Positions 32,826 to 41,949 of a stretch of 64,000 nucleotides of DNA are shown here, piece after piece. Where the stretch lies: the NCBI GenBank assembly GCA_002786715.1, contig PCTW01000082.1:30639-94638 (forward strand). The letters are read 5' to 3'. Each line of letters opens with the position of its first letter. Positions within the stretch are counted from its first letter, which is position 1. This DNA is from Bdellovibrio sp. CG22_combo_CG10-13_8_21_14_all_39_27. Its GTDB lineage: Bacteria > Bdellovibrionota > Bacteriovoracia > Bacteriovoracales > Bacteriovoracaceae. The notes beneath the pieces were generated by a model, which searched no databases, had not been told where the DNA came from, and saw only the letters and a program-made list of their open reading frames with translations. The translations under genes were made by a program, and so were the position numbers.

Positions 32826-34097
32826 ATGCTGCATACATTAGCTTTGGCCATATTTCTCGCGATTCCAGATACTCAAGCGATTGAAAAATTCACCTCTGAT
32901 GCAGCAACTGAAGCCCAGCTTACATTTGAAGGACGCATTGAACTCGCTAAAGGTGAGAAAAGCCGCGACTTGATTGATGAACAATTACAACACTTGATTG
33001 GCCATTTTAGCTCAGCTTCATTTGTTAAAGCGTTTGGTCAACCAGCAGTCTTGAGCGATCAATACGAATTCACTATCACGAACACCAAAACTCTAAGCAA
33101 CGGCAGAAGATTGGTAACCTATCAATTTGATGGTAAGGCCGCTCTTCATAAAAAATCATTTGGAACGAAGTCATTCATTGAAGTTCCTCTACGACTCCCT
33201 TTGGCCCTTGATAAGATTTATGATTTAGGCTTAGTTCGCGGAAAAAATAAATGTACTGACGAACATTACAATGAGCCAGGGGATTTCTTTTATTTCTGGG
33301 ATGTCGATCAAAAAGGCTGTCCCCTCAAGGGCAATGACACTGATGTTGTCAGGGTTGTTGCTCAAGCAAAAAGATTACCAAACACAAAGAAGAGTTATCC
33401 CGAATATGATCGTCTGTATAAAAAAGCAGAGTTAAAGGCCAGCGTCTTTATTGGTTATATAGAAGATGAGCCAGGTCGCAGAAATGACGATGGAACTCTA
33501 CTCTATCAGGATTTAAAAACGGAATTGAAAGATCGTGGTTTTAAACTTGTTGAAGAAAAGAAAAAAGGCATCACTCACCTCTCTACTTTTCAAAAAGAAC
33601 GTAAAACGAGTCTCAAAGGTTCTCAATTAGTCACTGTCGAAGTTCTTTTATCGGACACTGATTACGGTTCTAACGATGAGACTTTTAGAAGTGCTTATCT
33701 GAAAGCATTAAAGCAATCGGATATCGTGGTTTATGACGGACACTCAGGATTGGGCGCCAATATTGGAGCCGAATATATTGAAAATTTTGCTATCGGTAAT
33801 CTCTATCAGGTGCTCTTTCTAAATGGTTGTAGCAGCTATCCCTATTATAATGGACAGTATTTTTCTGCTAAAAAAGGTGGAAGTAAGAATATGGAGATCA
33901 TCACGTCAGGACTCTCTACTTACACAACAACCGCGTTAGGAAATATGCTGGCCTTTCTTGATCCCTTCTTAAAGGGTCGAGTCATCAGTTATCAAACACT
34001 TTTGCGAAATATCGAAAAGTCTAATGATGATGTGGGAACTTACCTCACTGGCGTCAACGGCGATGAGGACAATAAATTCCTGCCTAAAACGCGCTAA
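32826..34097 (+). CDS. Secreted protein with clan CD cysteine-peptidase-like His/Cys motifs
   Basis: 423 residues from ATG 32826, which has GGGGGA upstream and starts a signal peptide (MLHTLALAIFLAIPDTQA); the frame opens upstream at a TTG. The C-terminal third contains VVYDGHSGLGA with H306 and VLFLNGCSSYPYY with C335. A His-x-Gly turn followed about 30 residues later by a hydrophobic strand ending in N-G-C is the arrangement of caspase-fold (clan CD) peptidases such as gingipain and legumain. The N-terminal two thirds are beta-rich and unrecognised, and may be a prodomain. Homology is not established. It could also be a non-peptidase relative. It is followed by a second cysteine-peptidase-like gene. 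Confidence 0.65.
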   Translation: MLHTLALAIFLAIPDTQAIEKFTSDAATEAQLTFEGRIELAKGEKSRDLIDEQLQHLIGHFSSASFVKAFGQPAVLSDQYEFTITNTKTLSNGRRLVTYQFDGKAALHKKSFGTKSFIEVPLRLPLALDKIYDLGLVRGKNKCTDEHYNEPGDFFYFWDVDQKGCPLKGNDTDVVRVVAQAKRLPNTKKSYPEYDRLYKKAELKASVFIGYIEDEPGRRNDDGTLLYQDLKTELKDRGFKLVEEKKKGITHLSTFQKERKTSLKGSQLVTVEVLLSDTDYGSNDETFRSAYLKALKQSDIVVYDGHSGLGANIGAEYIENFAIGNLYQVLFLNGCSSYPYYNGQYFSAKKGGSKNMEIITSGLSTYTTTALGNMLAFLDPFLKGRVISYQTLLRNIEKSNDDVGTYLTGVNGDEDNKFLPKTR

Positions 34098-34189
34098 TTG
34101 CGAGCTCTGCAATTATTTCACGATTTAACATGACAGTCTGAAAACATGCTACAACCACCCCAAATTCATTATTTTCGGGGGAAAATACT

Positions 34190-35389
34190 ATGCGCAACAT
34201 AGTCCTACTAGCGATGCTAGCGTCTTCTTTCAGCTTACAGGCAGCCGTTTGGGAAAATACCAATCAATGGGATCAAACTTGGGAAGAGAAATATTCTAAC
34301 TGGGTTGAAAACGAATATAACGAAGAAGTTTATATGAAAGGCAAGTATGAAGGTATTGCCACGGATTGTGCTGATGCGGTTTACGGCGCACGCGCCATCT
34401 TCTCATTTGAGAATGGATTGCCCTTTGCCATTCGAGATACCACAGGTGGACCAGCGATGATTTCAAACTCGATGAGTCGCTATGATAAAATTGAAGATCC
34501 CATTGCAAGATTGAAAAAGTTTTTGTGGTATATTTTCGATATAGCGGGAACGAAATCTCTACCTCAAGACACTTATCCAGTTCTGGTTAATCGCGAATTT
34601 GTAGCAGCAGGTGGTGCATGGATACGTCCGAGAATCACTACTCGCCGCTTTTTCACAGGAGCAGAAGAAACCGCGCAACCTGGCCACGCAGCTTTGATTA
34701 AAAAAGTTGAAGATACTGGCGTTGTCTTTATGATTGAATCAACAGTTCCTGCGGCAGTGAGAAAGCTACATTCGACTTCAGGTCTCGTTTTTTTACCTGA
34801 AAATACGTATGGTGGTTTAAGAAAATTCTATCGTCCTGACAATTATAAAGTCCCAAAGAATGAATTGCCTGGATATTCACTAGAACAATTCGAAATGGGT
34901 TTAGATGGCAGAAAAAGAAAACTCAAAGCATGGCGCAAAGAAGTCTATGCACGTTTGGCCACGAGAGAAGAATCAAAAGAAGAAACCCTTCAACGATATG
35001 CCAATAACTTTTGCAGCATGATGCAATCGCGAATTGAAGTCATCCAAAAAGGTGAAAAGAAAAGATTGGCCCTTGGTCAATGTATGAATGAGAAAGAATT
35101 TGATCTTTACTCGACTCCTTCACGCGATGGAAAAGCGCGCGATGCTCTAAAAGAATTTGTAGAAGTAGAATTTGATTCTCAAAAAGTGACCGAAAAAAGA
35201 TTAGAGAAACTCTCTGGCTATTTAGCTAGCTGCGGAGATTTAAATGTAAATGCACAAGTGAAGATGACAATGTTGGAAGCTGCTATTAAAATGGCAAAAG
35301 AAGATATGTCTTCTGATCCCAACCAGACTTTTGCGGCCCGCTGGGGATTAGAAAAAGAGAAACGTACGGGTTGTAAGCAGTATTATTAA
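34190..35389 (+). CDS. Secreted papain/NlpC-like cysteine hydrolase candidate
   Basis: 399 residues with a signal peptide (MRNIVLLAMLASSFSLQA). GGGGG lies before the ATG. The segment GIATDCADAVYGARAIF (C60) followed by ENGLPF resembles the active-site helix of NlpC/P60 and related papain-fold enzymes. H166 in AQPGHAALIKKVED, at the start of a strand, would be the catalytic histidine. The C-terminal 170 residues are helical and charged, with three further cysteines. Function is inferred from motif only; substrate could be peptide or cell wall. It shares one base with the next gene. Confidence 0.6.
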   Translation: MRNIVLLAMLASSFSLQAAVWENTNQWDQTWEEKYSNWVENEYNEEVYMKGKYEGIATDCADAVYGARAIFSFENGLPFAIRDTTGGPAMISNSMSRYDKIEDPIARLKKFLWYIFDIAGTKSLPQDTYPVLVNREFVAAGGAWIRPRITTRRFFTGAEETAQPGHAALIKKVEDTGVVFMIESTVPAAVRKLHSTSGLVFLPENTYGGLRKFYRPDNYKVPKNELPGYSLEQFEMGLDGRKRKLKAWRKEVYARLATREESKEETLQRYANNFCSMMQSRIEVIQKGEKKRLALGQCMNEKEFDLYSTPSRDGKARDALKEFVEVEFDSQKVTEKRLEKLSGYLASCGDLNVNAQVKMTMLEAAIKMAKEDMSSDPNQTFAARWGLEKEKRTGCKQYY

Positions 35390-36063
35390 TGAATAAAAAA
35401 GTTCTATTTTCATTTGTCATAATGGCCGCTGTGATAGCGGCCATTTTCTTTTGGCTCAGACCAGTAGAGAACGTCACCATTCAAGAGGATGAGCAGGGAC
35501 AGGACTGGACGCAAGATCCTACTGTGATGAAACCGCAAGTTCTCCCCACGGCCACTCCGACAATCACACAAGAAATCAAGCAAGACGATACTGAAACCAG
35601 CGAAAAAAAAATGAGTCTTGCTCAATATTGCCAATCAGAGCCTATGGCCTTTGTTAAACAACGTCTCGATAATCTTATGCAAGAATTTGGTGATCAAATT
35701 CAAGATCAACTCGAAACTTATAATTTAGAATTTGTAAAAGATAGCATGCCTTTTAGAATACAAATGTCGATGGACGAGGATACCCAAGGACGGAGCATTC
35801 AGCAGATTAATTTTTTTAGTTTAGATCGTGAAGGTTTACCTGTCCGTGAAGATTTACCGATACAGTTTCAAGATCGTCCTTGGGAAGATGTGCTTGATCA
35901 AATTAAGCGTCAATATCAAATCAATTGGCAAGAAGAGCAGCATCTGATGATAACCCCAAACGGAGAAATCATCAGGGCCATCATTCGCGATGGAAAAATA
36001 ACCTCGTATGAAGACAAGCAAGTTATTTGTCGAGATGAGCAATGCTCATGCGAAAATCTTTAA
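35389..36063 (+). CDS. Membrane-anchored protein, unknown
   Basis: 224 residues. An N-terminal anchor helix (MNKKVLFSFVIMAAVIAAIFFWL) is followed by an acidic and Pro/Thr-rich linker and a periplasmic domain. Four cysteines include a late CRDEQCSC. ATG overlaps the stop of the cysteine-hydrolase gene (taATG), so the two are coupled and may act together, for example as enzyme and membrane tether. Its stop overlaps the convergent membrane protein gene by 4 bp. Confidence 0.65.
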   Translation: MNKKVLFSFVIMAAVIAAIFFWLRPVENVTIQEDEQGQDWTQDPTVMKPQVLPTATPTITQEIKQDDTETSEKKMSLAQYCQSEPMAFVKQRLDNLMQEFGDQIQDQLETYNLEFVKDSMPFRIQMSMDEDTQGRSIQQINFFSLDREGLPVREDLPIQFQDRPWEDVLDQIKRQYQINWQEEQHLMITPNGEIIRAIIRDGKITSYEDKQVICRDEQCSCENL

Positions 36064-37040
36064 TCTTTTGCCCAAGCTTTAATCTTTTCAATTTCCTCTG
36101 GGCAGAGCGAATGGCTGGGAGTGATGAAATGTTCTTTTTTAAGGTAGGTTTCAATATCTATCCAATTTCCATCGTTTAGTTTGACTTTTTTAGTTACGGC
36201 ACAAATTGTAATAAGACTGAATCTTTTTAAAAGTATTGATTTTAAAAGAAAGAAATAAAGCACTCTCTGCACGCAAAGGGCGATGGCCAAGACAAAAATA
36301 ATATTGTTAATCAAATGACTCTCAAACAAATGTTTAAAGCTCGACAAATAAAAAGCGTATTGAGCAATTAAAAGAATCCAAAAAATCCAGAAGATGACGA
36401 TGATGTTTCGCGACCATTTGTCAGCAATGACAAGTCGATGTGTTACTAATTTTTGACAACTAAAAATGATATAAACGAAATAAAGAAAGAAAAAGGTCAT
36501 TGTTGGCAGACTCATACCAATTAAAGGAGTGCTGAAGACCCCATATAAACTGGGAATCTTGGAAATATACCCAATCAAAGAAAGTTCAAGCGGCAAAAGC
36601 GCTAAAAAGAAAAAGATATCTAAGCTTAGATGTGGCTGAGAAAATTTAATGCGATAGATTTCGTAAAACCAAATAAAACTAAATGTTATTAAGGTGGGGA
36701 TTGAAGGAACAACAAATCCTAAAATCTTGTCCTCAAAAAAGGGAGAAAGATCAAAGATAACAAAAAACAAAGTTATCACGAGCAAAGTACCGGCCACACA
36801 ATAACGCAGGATTTTATTTGTTTGAAAAACTTTCAAAATCTGGATGAGATAAAGGCTTGCGACTAAAAGGGCGGTGTAGATGGAAAAAACGGGAATTGCA
36901 ATCTGCGTATTTGAACTAAAATTAAAGGTTGGACAAAAAAGAATATACACGATGCTCAATCCATAAAAGATTGCCAAAGGAATGATGTCTCGCTTTGAAA
37001 AATTCTGGCGAGCAGAAACGGGAAAGAAGGTTTGATTCAC
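36060..37040 (-). CDS. Multi-pass membrane protein with degenerate SHGICP-type tail
   Basis: The frame runs to an ATG at 37148, but GTG 37040 (GGAT upstream, N terminus MNQTFFPVSARQNF) places the first helix correctly and is preferred; this is uncertain. About 326 residues with seven or eight hydrophobic helices and no obvious transporter motif. The cytoplasmic C terminus reads ICAVTKKVKLNDGNWIDIE, then LKKEHFITPSHSLCPEEI. This is like the short domain (C-x-x-C-KK-I, W-x-x-x-E-x-Y, SHGICP-x-C) that follows some sensor modules, but it lacks two of its metal-binding cysteines. It may be a sensor relic. No kinase domain is present. Confidence 0.6.
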   Translation of the reverse strand: MNQTFFPVSARQNFSKRDIIPLAIFYGLSIVYILFCPTFNFSSNTQIAIPVFSIYTALLVASLYLIQILKVFQTNKILRYCVAGTLLVITLFFVIFDLSPFFEDKILGFVVPSIPTLITFSFIWFYEIYRIKFSQPHLSLDIFFFLALLPLELSLIGYISKIPSLYGVFSTPLIGMSLPTMTFFFLYFVYIIFSCQKLVTHRLVIADKWSRNIIVIFWIFWILLIAQYAFYLSSFKHLFESHLINNIIFVLAIALCVQRVLYFFLLKSILLKRFSLITICAVTKKVKLNDGNWIDIETYLKKEHFITPSHSLCPEEIEKIKAWAKD

Positions 37041-37236
37041 TAGATATCCAAAATTAGGAATTATGAGTATTTTCTCTAAGCTCGGAGGAAATGGCAAAGT
37101 AAAAATATTTAAATTGGCACCACGGGTCAATGAAGTGCATCGAGTCATTCAACATAACTCCTTTACATCACAAAGATGGCCTTCCATAATAATCAGGAAA
37201 TTTTTTTTATCGTTCACTGTTATCAAGGAGTTGATT

Positions 37237-38418
37237 GTGACTAATTTTAAACGAGGCTTGGCCCTCGCTTTAACCCTAACTGCGCTCATTTTTTCTGGAT
37301 GTAACAAGCAAAAAGAAGAATCTGCTACTGCAGCCGCTGCACCTGTTACGAACCTTGATGAGATCGTCATCGGCGCTGTTTTTCCAATGACTGGGCCCAT
37401 TGCAACTTATGGTCAAGAATCAGTTAATGGCATCAACCTCGCCCTTAAAAGCCTCAATGAAACTGGTGTTAAAGGTAAAAAAATCCGCATAGTGGTTCAA
37501 GACAACAAAGGCGAACCTGTTGAAAGTGCCAACGCCGTTCGCAAGCTCATCGAAGTGGACAAAGTCCAAGCGATTATTGGGTCAGTCGCCTCTTCAAACA
37601 CATTGGCCGGAGCTCCAATCGCTCAACAATCTGGTGTTCCCCTCATGACTCCTGCTTCAACGAACGAAACAGTCACTCAAACAGGCGATTATATTTCTCG
37701 CTCATGTTTTACAGATGCTTTTCAAGGCGTTGTGATGGCGAAGTTTGCTTATGAAACTCTCGGTAAAAAGAAGGCCGTTATCATTATCGATAATAGTTCC
37801 GATTACTCTAGAGGTTTAGCCTCTGTTTTCAGAGCAAAATTTACCGAAATGGGTGGTCAAGTTGTATCAAATGATAACGACACAACTTACACTCAAAAAG
37901 ATACGGACTTTAGATCTCTTCTCCAAAAAGTTAAAAGAGCAGACCCTGATGTTATTTTCCTTCCAGGTTATTACACAGAAGTAGGTTTGATGATTAAGCA
38001 AGCTCGCAGCATGGGTATGAATATGCCATTCCTTGGTGGTGATGGATGGGATTCTCCTAAATTGCAAGAATTGGCCGGAGAGGCTATTAACGGAAACTAC
38101 ATCAGCTCACACTTCTCAAGTGAAGATTCTGATCCTCGCGTTCAACAATTTGTGAGTGAATATGAAAAGGCTTACGGTCAAAAGCCAGGGGCAATGGCCG
38201 CTTTAGGTTATGACGGTATCTTAGTGATGGCCGATGCCATCATGAGAGCAAATTCTTTTTCTCATGCAGATATTCGTGATGCTATCAATTCAACTAAAAA
38301 CTATATTGGTATTACAGGTAACATCACTATTGATGAAAATCGTAACGCTAAGAAAAGTGCCGTTGTGTTAGAAACAACAGTATCTGGTATGAAATTTAAG
38401 CAAAAAGTTAATCCATAG
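37237..38418 (+). CDS. livK: Branched-chain amino acid ABC transporter, substrate-binding lipoprotein
   Basis: The frame is open from 37063, but GTG 37237 is the start: AAGGAG lies 6 nt before it, and the lipoprotein signal MTNFKRGLALALTLTALIFS ends in lipobox FSGC. 393 residues. The type I periplasmic binding fold (Peripla_BP_6) is clear: IVIGAVFPMTGPIATYGQE, GKKIRIVVQDNKGEP, IIGSVASSNTLAGAPIAQQ, VPLMTPASTNETVT, DPDVIFLPGYY and AALGYDGILVMADA. It heads the livK-H-M-G-F operon and is followed by a hairpin that may lower expression of the downstream genes. Confidence 0.93.
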   Translation: MTNFKRGLALALTLTALIFSGCNKQKEESATAAAAPVTNLDEIVIGAVFPMTGPIATYGQESVNGINLALKSLNETGVKGKKIRIVVQDNKGEPVESANAVRKLIEVDKVQAIIGSVASSNTLAGAPIAQQSGVPLMTPASTNETVTQTGDYISRSCFTDAFQGVVMAKFAYETLGKKKAVIIIDNSSDYSRGLASVFRAKFTEMGGQVVSNDNDTTYTQKDTDFRSLLQKVKRADPDVIFLPGYYTEVGLMIKQARSMGMNMPFLGGDGWDSPKLQELAGEAINGNYISSHFSSEDSDPRVQQFVSEYEKAYGQKPGAMAALGYDGILVMADAIMRANSFSHADIRDAINSTKNYIGITGNITIDENRNAKKSAVVLETTVSGMKFKQKVNP

Positions 38419-38431
38419 TTTTAGACTTTTG

Positions 38432-38462
38432 ATGGGGCTCATGGTTTGAGCCCCATTATTTT
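38432..38462 (+). terminator. Intercistronic hairpin between livK and livH
   Basis: ATGGGGCTCA pairs with TGAGCCCCAT (10 bp perfect stem, 5-nt loop) and is followed by TATTTT. It sits between the binding-protein stop and the livH start. It is likely a partial terminator or an mRNA 3'-end stabiliser that lets the binding protein be made in excess. Confidence 0.7.
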
Positions 38463-38473
38463 CAGGGAGGAAT

Positions 38474-39373
38474 ATGGATTCACACGTTAGCTACTTTTTT
38501 TGGGATCTCCTCAATTATCTCATCAACGGACTCACTCAGGGTTCAATCTACGCGCTAGTGGCCCTTGGTTACACCATGGTGTTCGGGATTATCAAACTCA
38601 TCAATTTCGCTCACGGCGAATTTTTTATGATCGGAGCCTTCATTGGTTACTATTGCATCCTTTCTGGTATGCCTTTCGCCCTTGCTATGCCTGTGGCGAT
38701 GATTGGTTCAGGAATAGTTGCGGTCATTATTGAAAGAATTGTTTATCGTCCTATTCGACACGCAGGCCGAATTCCTGCATTGATTACGGCGCTTGGAATC
38801 TCTTTATTTTTTCAATATGCCGGACAAATGATCATTGGTGCTGATCCAAAAGCCTTTCCTTCTTCAATCGAAAATAAAACATATCAGTTGGGAGAGGTCT
38901 ATTTTTCAACTTCACAAATTCTCATCGTAACTTCTTCACTTATCTTGATGCTCTTTCTGTATTGGTTGGTGAATTTTACAAAAATGGGTAAAGCAATGCG
39001 TGCGACTTCATATAATATGAAAGCCGCAGAACTAATGGGAATCGATACAAATAAGATTATCTCATTTACTTTCTTTGTCGGCGCTGCTTTTGCTGGAGCC
39101 GCTGGCGTTTTAGTTGGACTTCATTACGGAACGGTTGACCCAATGATGGGCATGATTCCTGGACTCAAGGCTTTTGTCGCGGCCGTTCTTGGCGGTATTG
39201 GAATTATTCCTGGGGCCGTTTTAGGTGGATTGGTTTTAGGTGTTGCTGAAAATTTAGTCGTCGGATTTTGGATGGCAACTTATCGAGATGCTATCGCCTT
39301 CACTATACTCATTATTATTTTACTTTTTAAGCCTTCAGGGCTTTTAGGGGTTAACAGAAGGGAGAAAGTGTAA
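38474..39373 (+). CDS. livH: Branched-chain amino acid ABC transporter permease LivH
   Basis: 299 residues, about eight hydrophobic helices. Signature starts with LINGLTQGSIYALVALGYTMVFGIIKLINFAHGEFFMIGA, given here only in outline (38510-38630). Then RAGRIPALITALGISLF-like and GLKAFVAAVLGGIGIIPGAV segments follow. GGGAGG lies before the ATG. The stop overlaps the livM start by one base. Confidence 0.95.
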   Translation: MDSHVSYFFWDLLNYLINGLTQGSIYALVALGYTMVFGIIKLINFAHGEFFMIGAFIGYYCILSGMPFALAMPVAMIGSGIVAVIIERIVYRPIRHAGRIPALITALGISLFFQYAGQMIIGADPKAFPSSIENKTYQLGEVYFSTSQILIVTSSLILMLFLYWLVNFTKMGKAMRATSYNMKAAELMGIDTNKIISFTFFVGAAFAGAAGVLVGLHYGTVDPMMGMIPGLKAFVAAVLGGIGIIPGAVLGGLVLGVAENLVVGFWMATYRDAIAFTILIIILLFKPSGLLGVNRREKV

Positions 39374-40248
39374 TGGACTATTTTCTCTATCTCACACAAA
39401 TGTGTGGCATTTTTATCATTCTCGCCGTTGGACTCAACCTCATCAACGGAATGTGCGGACAATTCTCTTTAGGTCATGCTGGCTTTTGGGCAATAGGCGC
39501 CTATACTTCAGCGGCCTTTACTGTTTTTGTCGCTCCTCCTTTGCCAGGTTTTATCGTGCTCTTTATCGGCTGTATTATTGGTTTCATCACAGCTGGTATC
39601 GCTGGACTCATCATTGGTGTTCCTTGTTTGAGACTCAAAGGTGATTACCTCGCCATCGCAACATTAGGCTTTGGTGAAATTATCCGAATCGTCATCATGA
39701 ATATGAACTCTGTAGGAGGTCCACGCGGTTTTACCGGAATTCCTCAACTCTCCAATCTTTTTTGGGTTTATTTATGGGTTGTCATTACAATTGTGGTGAT
39801 CGCCAATATTGTCAGAGGAACTCATGGGCGTGCCATCATCTCCATTCGTGAAGATGAAATTGCAGCTGAGAGTATGGGGATTAATACTTTTCGTTATAAG
39901 ACTCTCGCCTTTTGCGTAGGAGCAGGTTTCGCCGGCGTTGCGGGAGCCCTCTTTTCCCATACCACTCAATTTATTTCTCCTACCAATTTTACCTTCATGT
40001 GGTCAGTCATTATTTTGCTTATGATTATTCTAGGAGGAATGGGGTCAATTACAGGTGCTGTCGTTGGAGCCATTATCCTCACCATCTTGCCAGAGCTTTT
40101 GCGTTTCTTTGGAGACACTGTCAGTCAATGGCGCATGGTTATTTACTCCGTCATTCTGATTCTCTTAATGATGATTCGTCCCACTGGATTATTTGGAAAA
40201 CATGAATTCAATCCCCTCAAATTTTTAAAGTTGGGAGGTAAATCATGA
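39373..40248 (+). CDS. livM: Branched-chain amino acid ABC transporter permease LivM
   Basis: 291 residues of inner-membrane permease. Family segments: LNLINGMCGQFSLGHAGFW, LRLKGDYLAIATLGFGEIIR, IREDEIAAESMGIN and ILGGMGSITGAVVGA. Forms the channel with LivH. Overlaps livG by 4 bp. Confidence 0.95.
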   Translation: MDYFLYLTQMCGIFIILAVGLNLINGMCGQFSLGHAGFWAIGAYTSAAFTVFVAPPLPGFIVLFIGCIIGFITAGIAGLIIGVPCLRLKGDYLAIATLGFGEIIRIVIMNMNSVGGPRGFTGIPQLSNLFWVYLWVVITIVVIANIVRGTHGRAIISIREDEIAAESMGINTFRYKTLAFCVGAGFAGVAGALFSHTTQFISPTNFTFMWSVIILLMIILGGMGSITGAVVGAIILTILPELLRFFGDTVSQWRMVIYSVILILLMMIRPTGLFGKHEFNPLKFLKLGGKS

Positions 40249-41015
40249 ATCCCATCATGGAGACCCAGGCCATTACCATGCGCTTTGGCGGTCTGGTGGC
40301 CGTTAATGAATTCTCAATGAAGATTGGAGCGAATGATCTGATTGGTCTCATCGGGCCAAACGGTGCAGGGAAAACCACTATTTTCAATATGATCACCGGA
40401 CACTATTTACCCAGTGAAGGAAAAATTCTTTTTAACGGTGAAAGCATCAGTGGCAAAGAGCCGGCCGTTATTACTCAAGGTGGAATTGCTCGAACATTTC
40501 AAAATATTCGTCTATTCAAAGACCTCTCAGTCCTCGACAATATTCGCATCGCTGGGCACTCACGTTTAAGTTATGGTCTCGCCAGTTCTATTTTTAGAAC
40601 CAAGGCATTTCATGAAGAAGAGAACAAACTGAGAGCTGAAGCTTTTGAGTTGCTCAAGATCATGAAGCTCGAACATAGAGTTGATTCTCTCGCAAAAAAT
40701 CTTCCGTACGGCGAACAGCGCAGACTCGAAATTGCTCGTGCTCTCGCGACTCATCCAAAGCTATTGCTTCTAGATGAACCAGCGGCCGGTATGAACCCCA
40801 ATGAGACGAAAGAATTAACAGGTCTCATACGTTGGGTGAGAGATCATTTTAAAATTGCTGTTCTCTTGATTGAGCATGATATGAAACTTGTCATGGAAGT
40901 TTGTGAAAGTATTTATGTCGTTGATCATGGCGAACTGATTGCTCATGGTGGCCCAAAAGATATTCAGAATAACCCTAAAGTGATCGAGGCTTACCTCGGC
41001 ACAACAGAGGTGTGA
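40245..41015 (+). CDS. livG: Branched-chain amino acid ABC transporter ATPase LivG
   Basis: 256 residues. Walker A GPNGAGKTT, Q-loop region ARTFQNIRLF, a divergent ABC signature (LPYGEQRRLEIARAL), Walker B LLLLDEPAAGMNP and the switch histidine in LLIEHDM. The ABC signature PYGEQ is the form normal for LivG. Energises import with LivF. Confidence 0.96.
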   Translation: MNPIMETQAITMRFGGLVAVNEFSMKIGANDLIGLIGPNGAGKTTIFNMITGHYLPSEGKILFNGESISGKEPAVITQGGIARTFQNIRLFKDLSVLDNIRIAGHSRLSYGLASSIFRTKAFHEEENKLRAEAFELLKIMKLEHRVDSLAKNLPYGEQRRLEIARALATHPKLLLLDEPAAGMNPNETKELTGLIRWVRDHFKIAVLLIEHDMKLVMEVCESIYVVDHGELIAHGGPKDIQNNPKVIEAYLGTTEV

Positions 41016-41020
41016 TAAAA

Positions 41021-41734
41021 ATGAGTGATCCCTTACTATCGATTAAAAATATGCATGTGCACTACGGTGCGATTCACGCCATTCATGGAATTAATCTCGA
41101 TGTCTATGAAGGCGAAATCGTCACTCTTCTTGGAAGTAATGGTGCTGGAAAAACCACCACCCTCCATTCCATTTCAGGTCTTATTCCCCTCAGCAGTGGC
41201 GAAATTCTCTATGATGGAAAAATAATCAATGGGACTCCTGCACATAAAATAGTGGGAATGGGGATTGCCCAGTCTCCAGAAGGGCGACTCGTTTTTCCCG
41301 ATTTAACAGTTAAAGAAAATTTAGAGATGGGAAGCTTTCTGCGCAAAGACGATAGAATTGGAGCCGATCTTCAAGAAATGATCCAGCTTTTCCCAAAGCT
41401 CAAAGAAAGATCAAAGCAATTAGCGGGAACTCTCTCTGGTGGCGAACAGCAAATGCTTGCTATCGCCCGTGCCTATATGGCGAAACCAAAAGTTCTCTTA
41501 CTAGATGAACCTTCGCTAGGGATTGCGCCCATTTTAGTTCAGGCCATTTTTGAAGCCATTGTTCAGCTTAATAAAAAAGGAATGACCATTCTTCTCGTTG
41601 AACAAAATGCTTACGCTGCGCTTAAAATTGCTCATCGCGGATATGTGCTCACTACTGGTGAGATTGCTATGCAAGGTCCTGCATCCGAGCTATTATCCAA
41701 CCCTGAAATTCAAAAAGCCTATCTAGGACATTAA
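41021..41734 (+). CDS. livF: Branched-chain amino acid ABC transporter ATPase LivF
   Basis: ATG 41021 is preferred (GAGG upstream) to an earlier in-frame GTG at 41012 that overlaps the livG stop. 237 residues. Walker A GSNGAGKTT, signature LSGGEQQMLAIARAY, Walker B VLLLDEPSLGIAP, switch LLVEQNAYAAL. Last gene of the importer. Confidence 0.96.
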   Translation: MSDPLLSIKNMHVHYGAIHAIHGINLDVYEGEIVTLLGSNGAGKTTTLHSISGLIPLSSGEILYDGKIINGTPAHKIVGMGIAQSPEGRLVFPDLTVKENLEMGSFLRKDDRIGADLQEMIQLFPKLKERSKQLAGTLSGGEQQMLAIARAYMAKPKVLLLDEPSLGIAPILVQAIFEAIVQLNKKGMTILLVEQNAYAALKIAHRGYVLTTGEIAMQGPASELLSNPEIQKAYLGH

Positions 41735-41736
41735 AA

Positions 41737-41949
41737 ATGACTAAAGTAAAAACATTTGAAGATGCTGTTCAATTTCTGCGTTCTGCTGTTAAGTTTTCAA
41801 ACATTAAAAATCAGAAGCATATTGATCCTGCCCTTGTAAACGCTGAAGACCTTGGTGATTATCAGAAGGCCATGGTTCTCGTGCGACACGAAGTTGATAG
41901 TGGAAAAATTTCTCAAGATGATCTTAAAAATAAACTAGGATTGGATTAA
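41737..41949 (+). CDS. Small protein, unknown
   Basis: 70 residues, soluble and mostly helical, no cysteines. It starts 2 bp after livF and is directly followed by the zinc-ribbon protein, so it is probably in the same transcript. No family recognised. Confidence 0.6.
   Translation: MTKVKTFEDAVQFLRSAVKFSNIKNQKHIDPALVNAEDLGDYQKAMVLVRHEVDSGKISQDDLKNKLGLD

Noticed and set aside
34098..34130. AATTGC/GCAATT hairpin after the clan CD-like gene
   Set aside because: Six-bp AT-rich stem without a T-run; too weak for a terminator call.
37063..37236. Upstream extension of livK to 37063
   Set aside because: The extension lacks an SD, and the lipoprotein signal begins at GTG 37237 behind AAGGAG.
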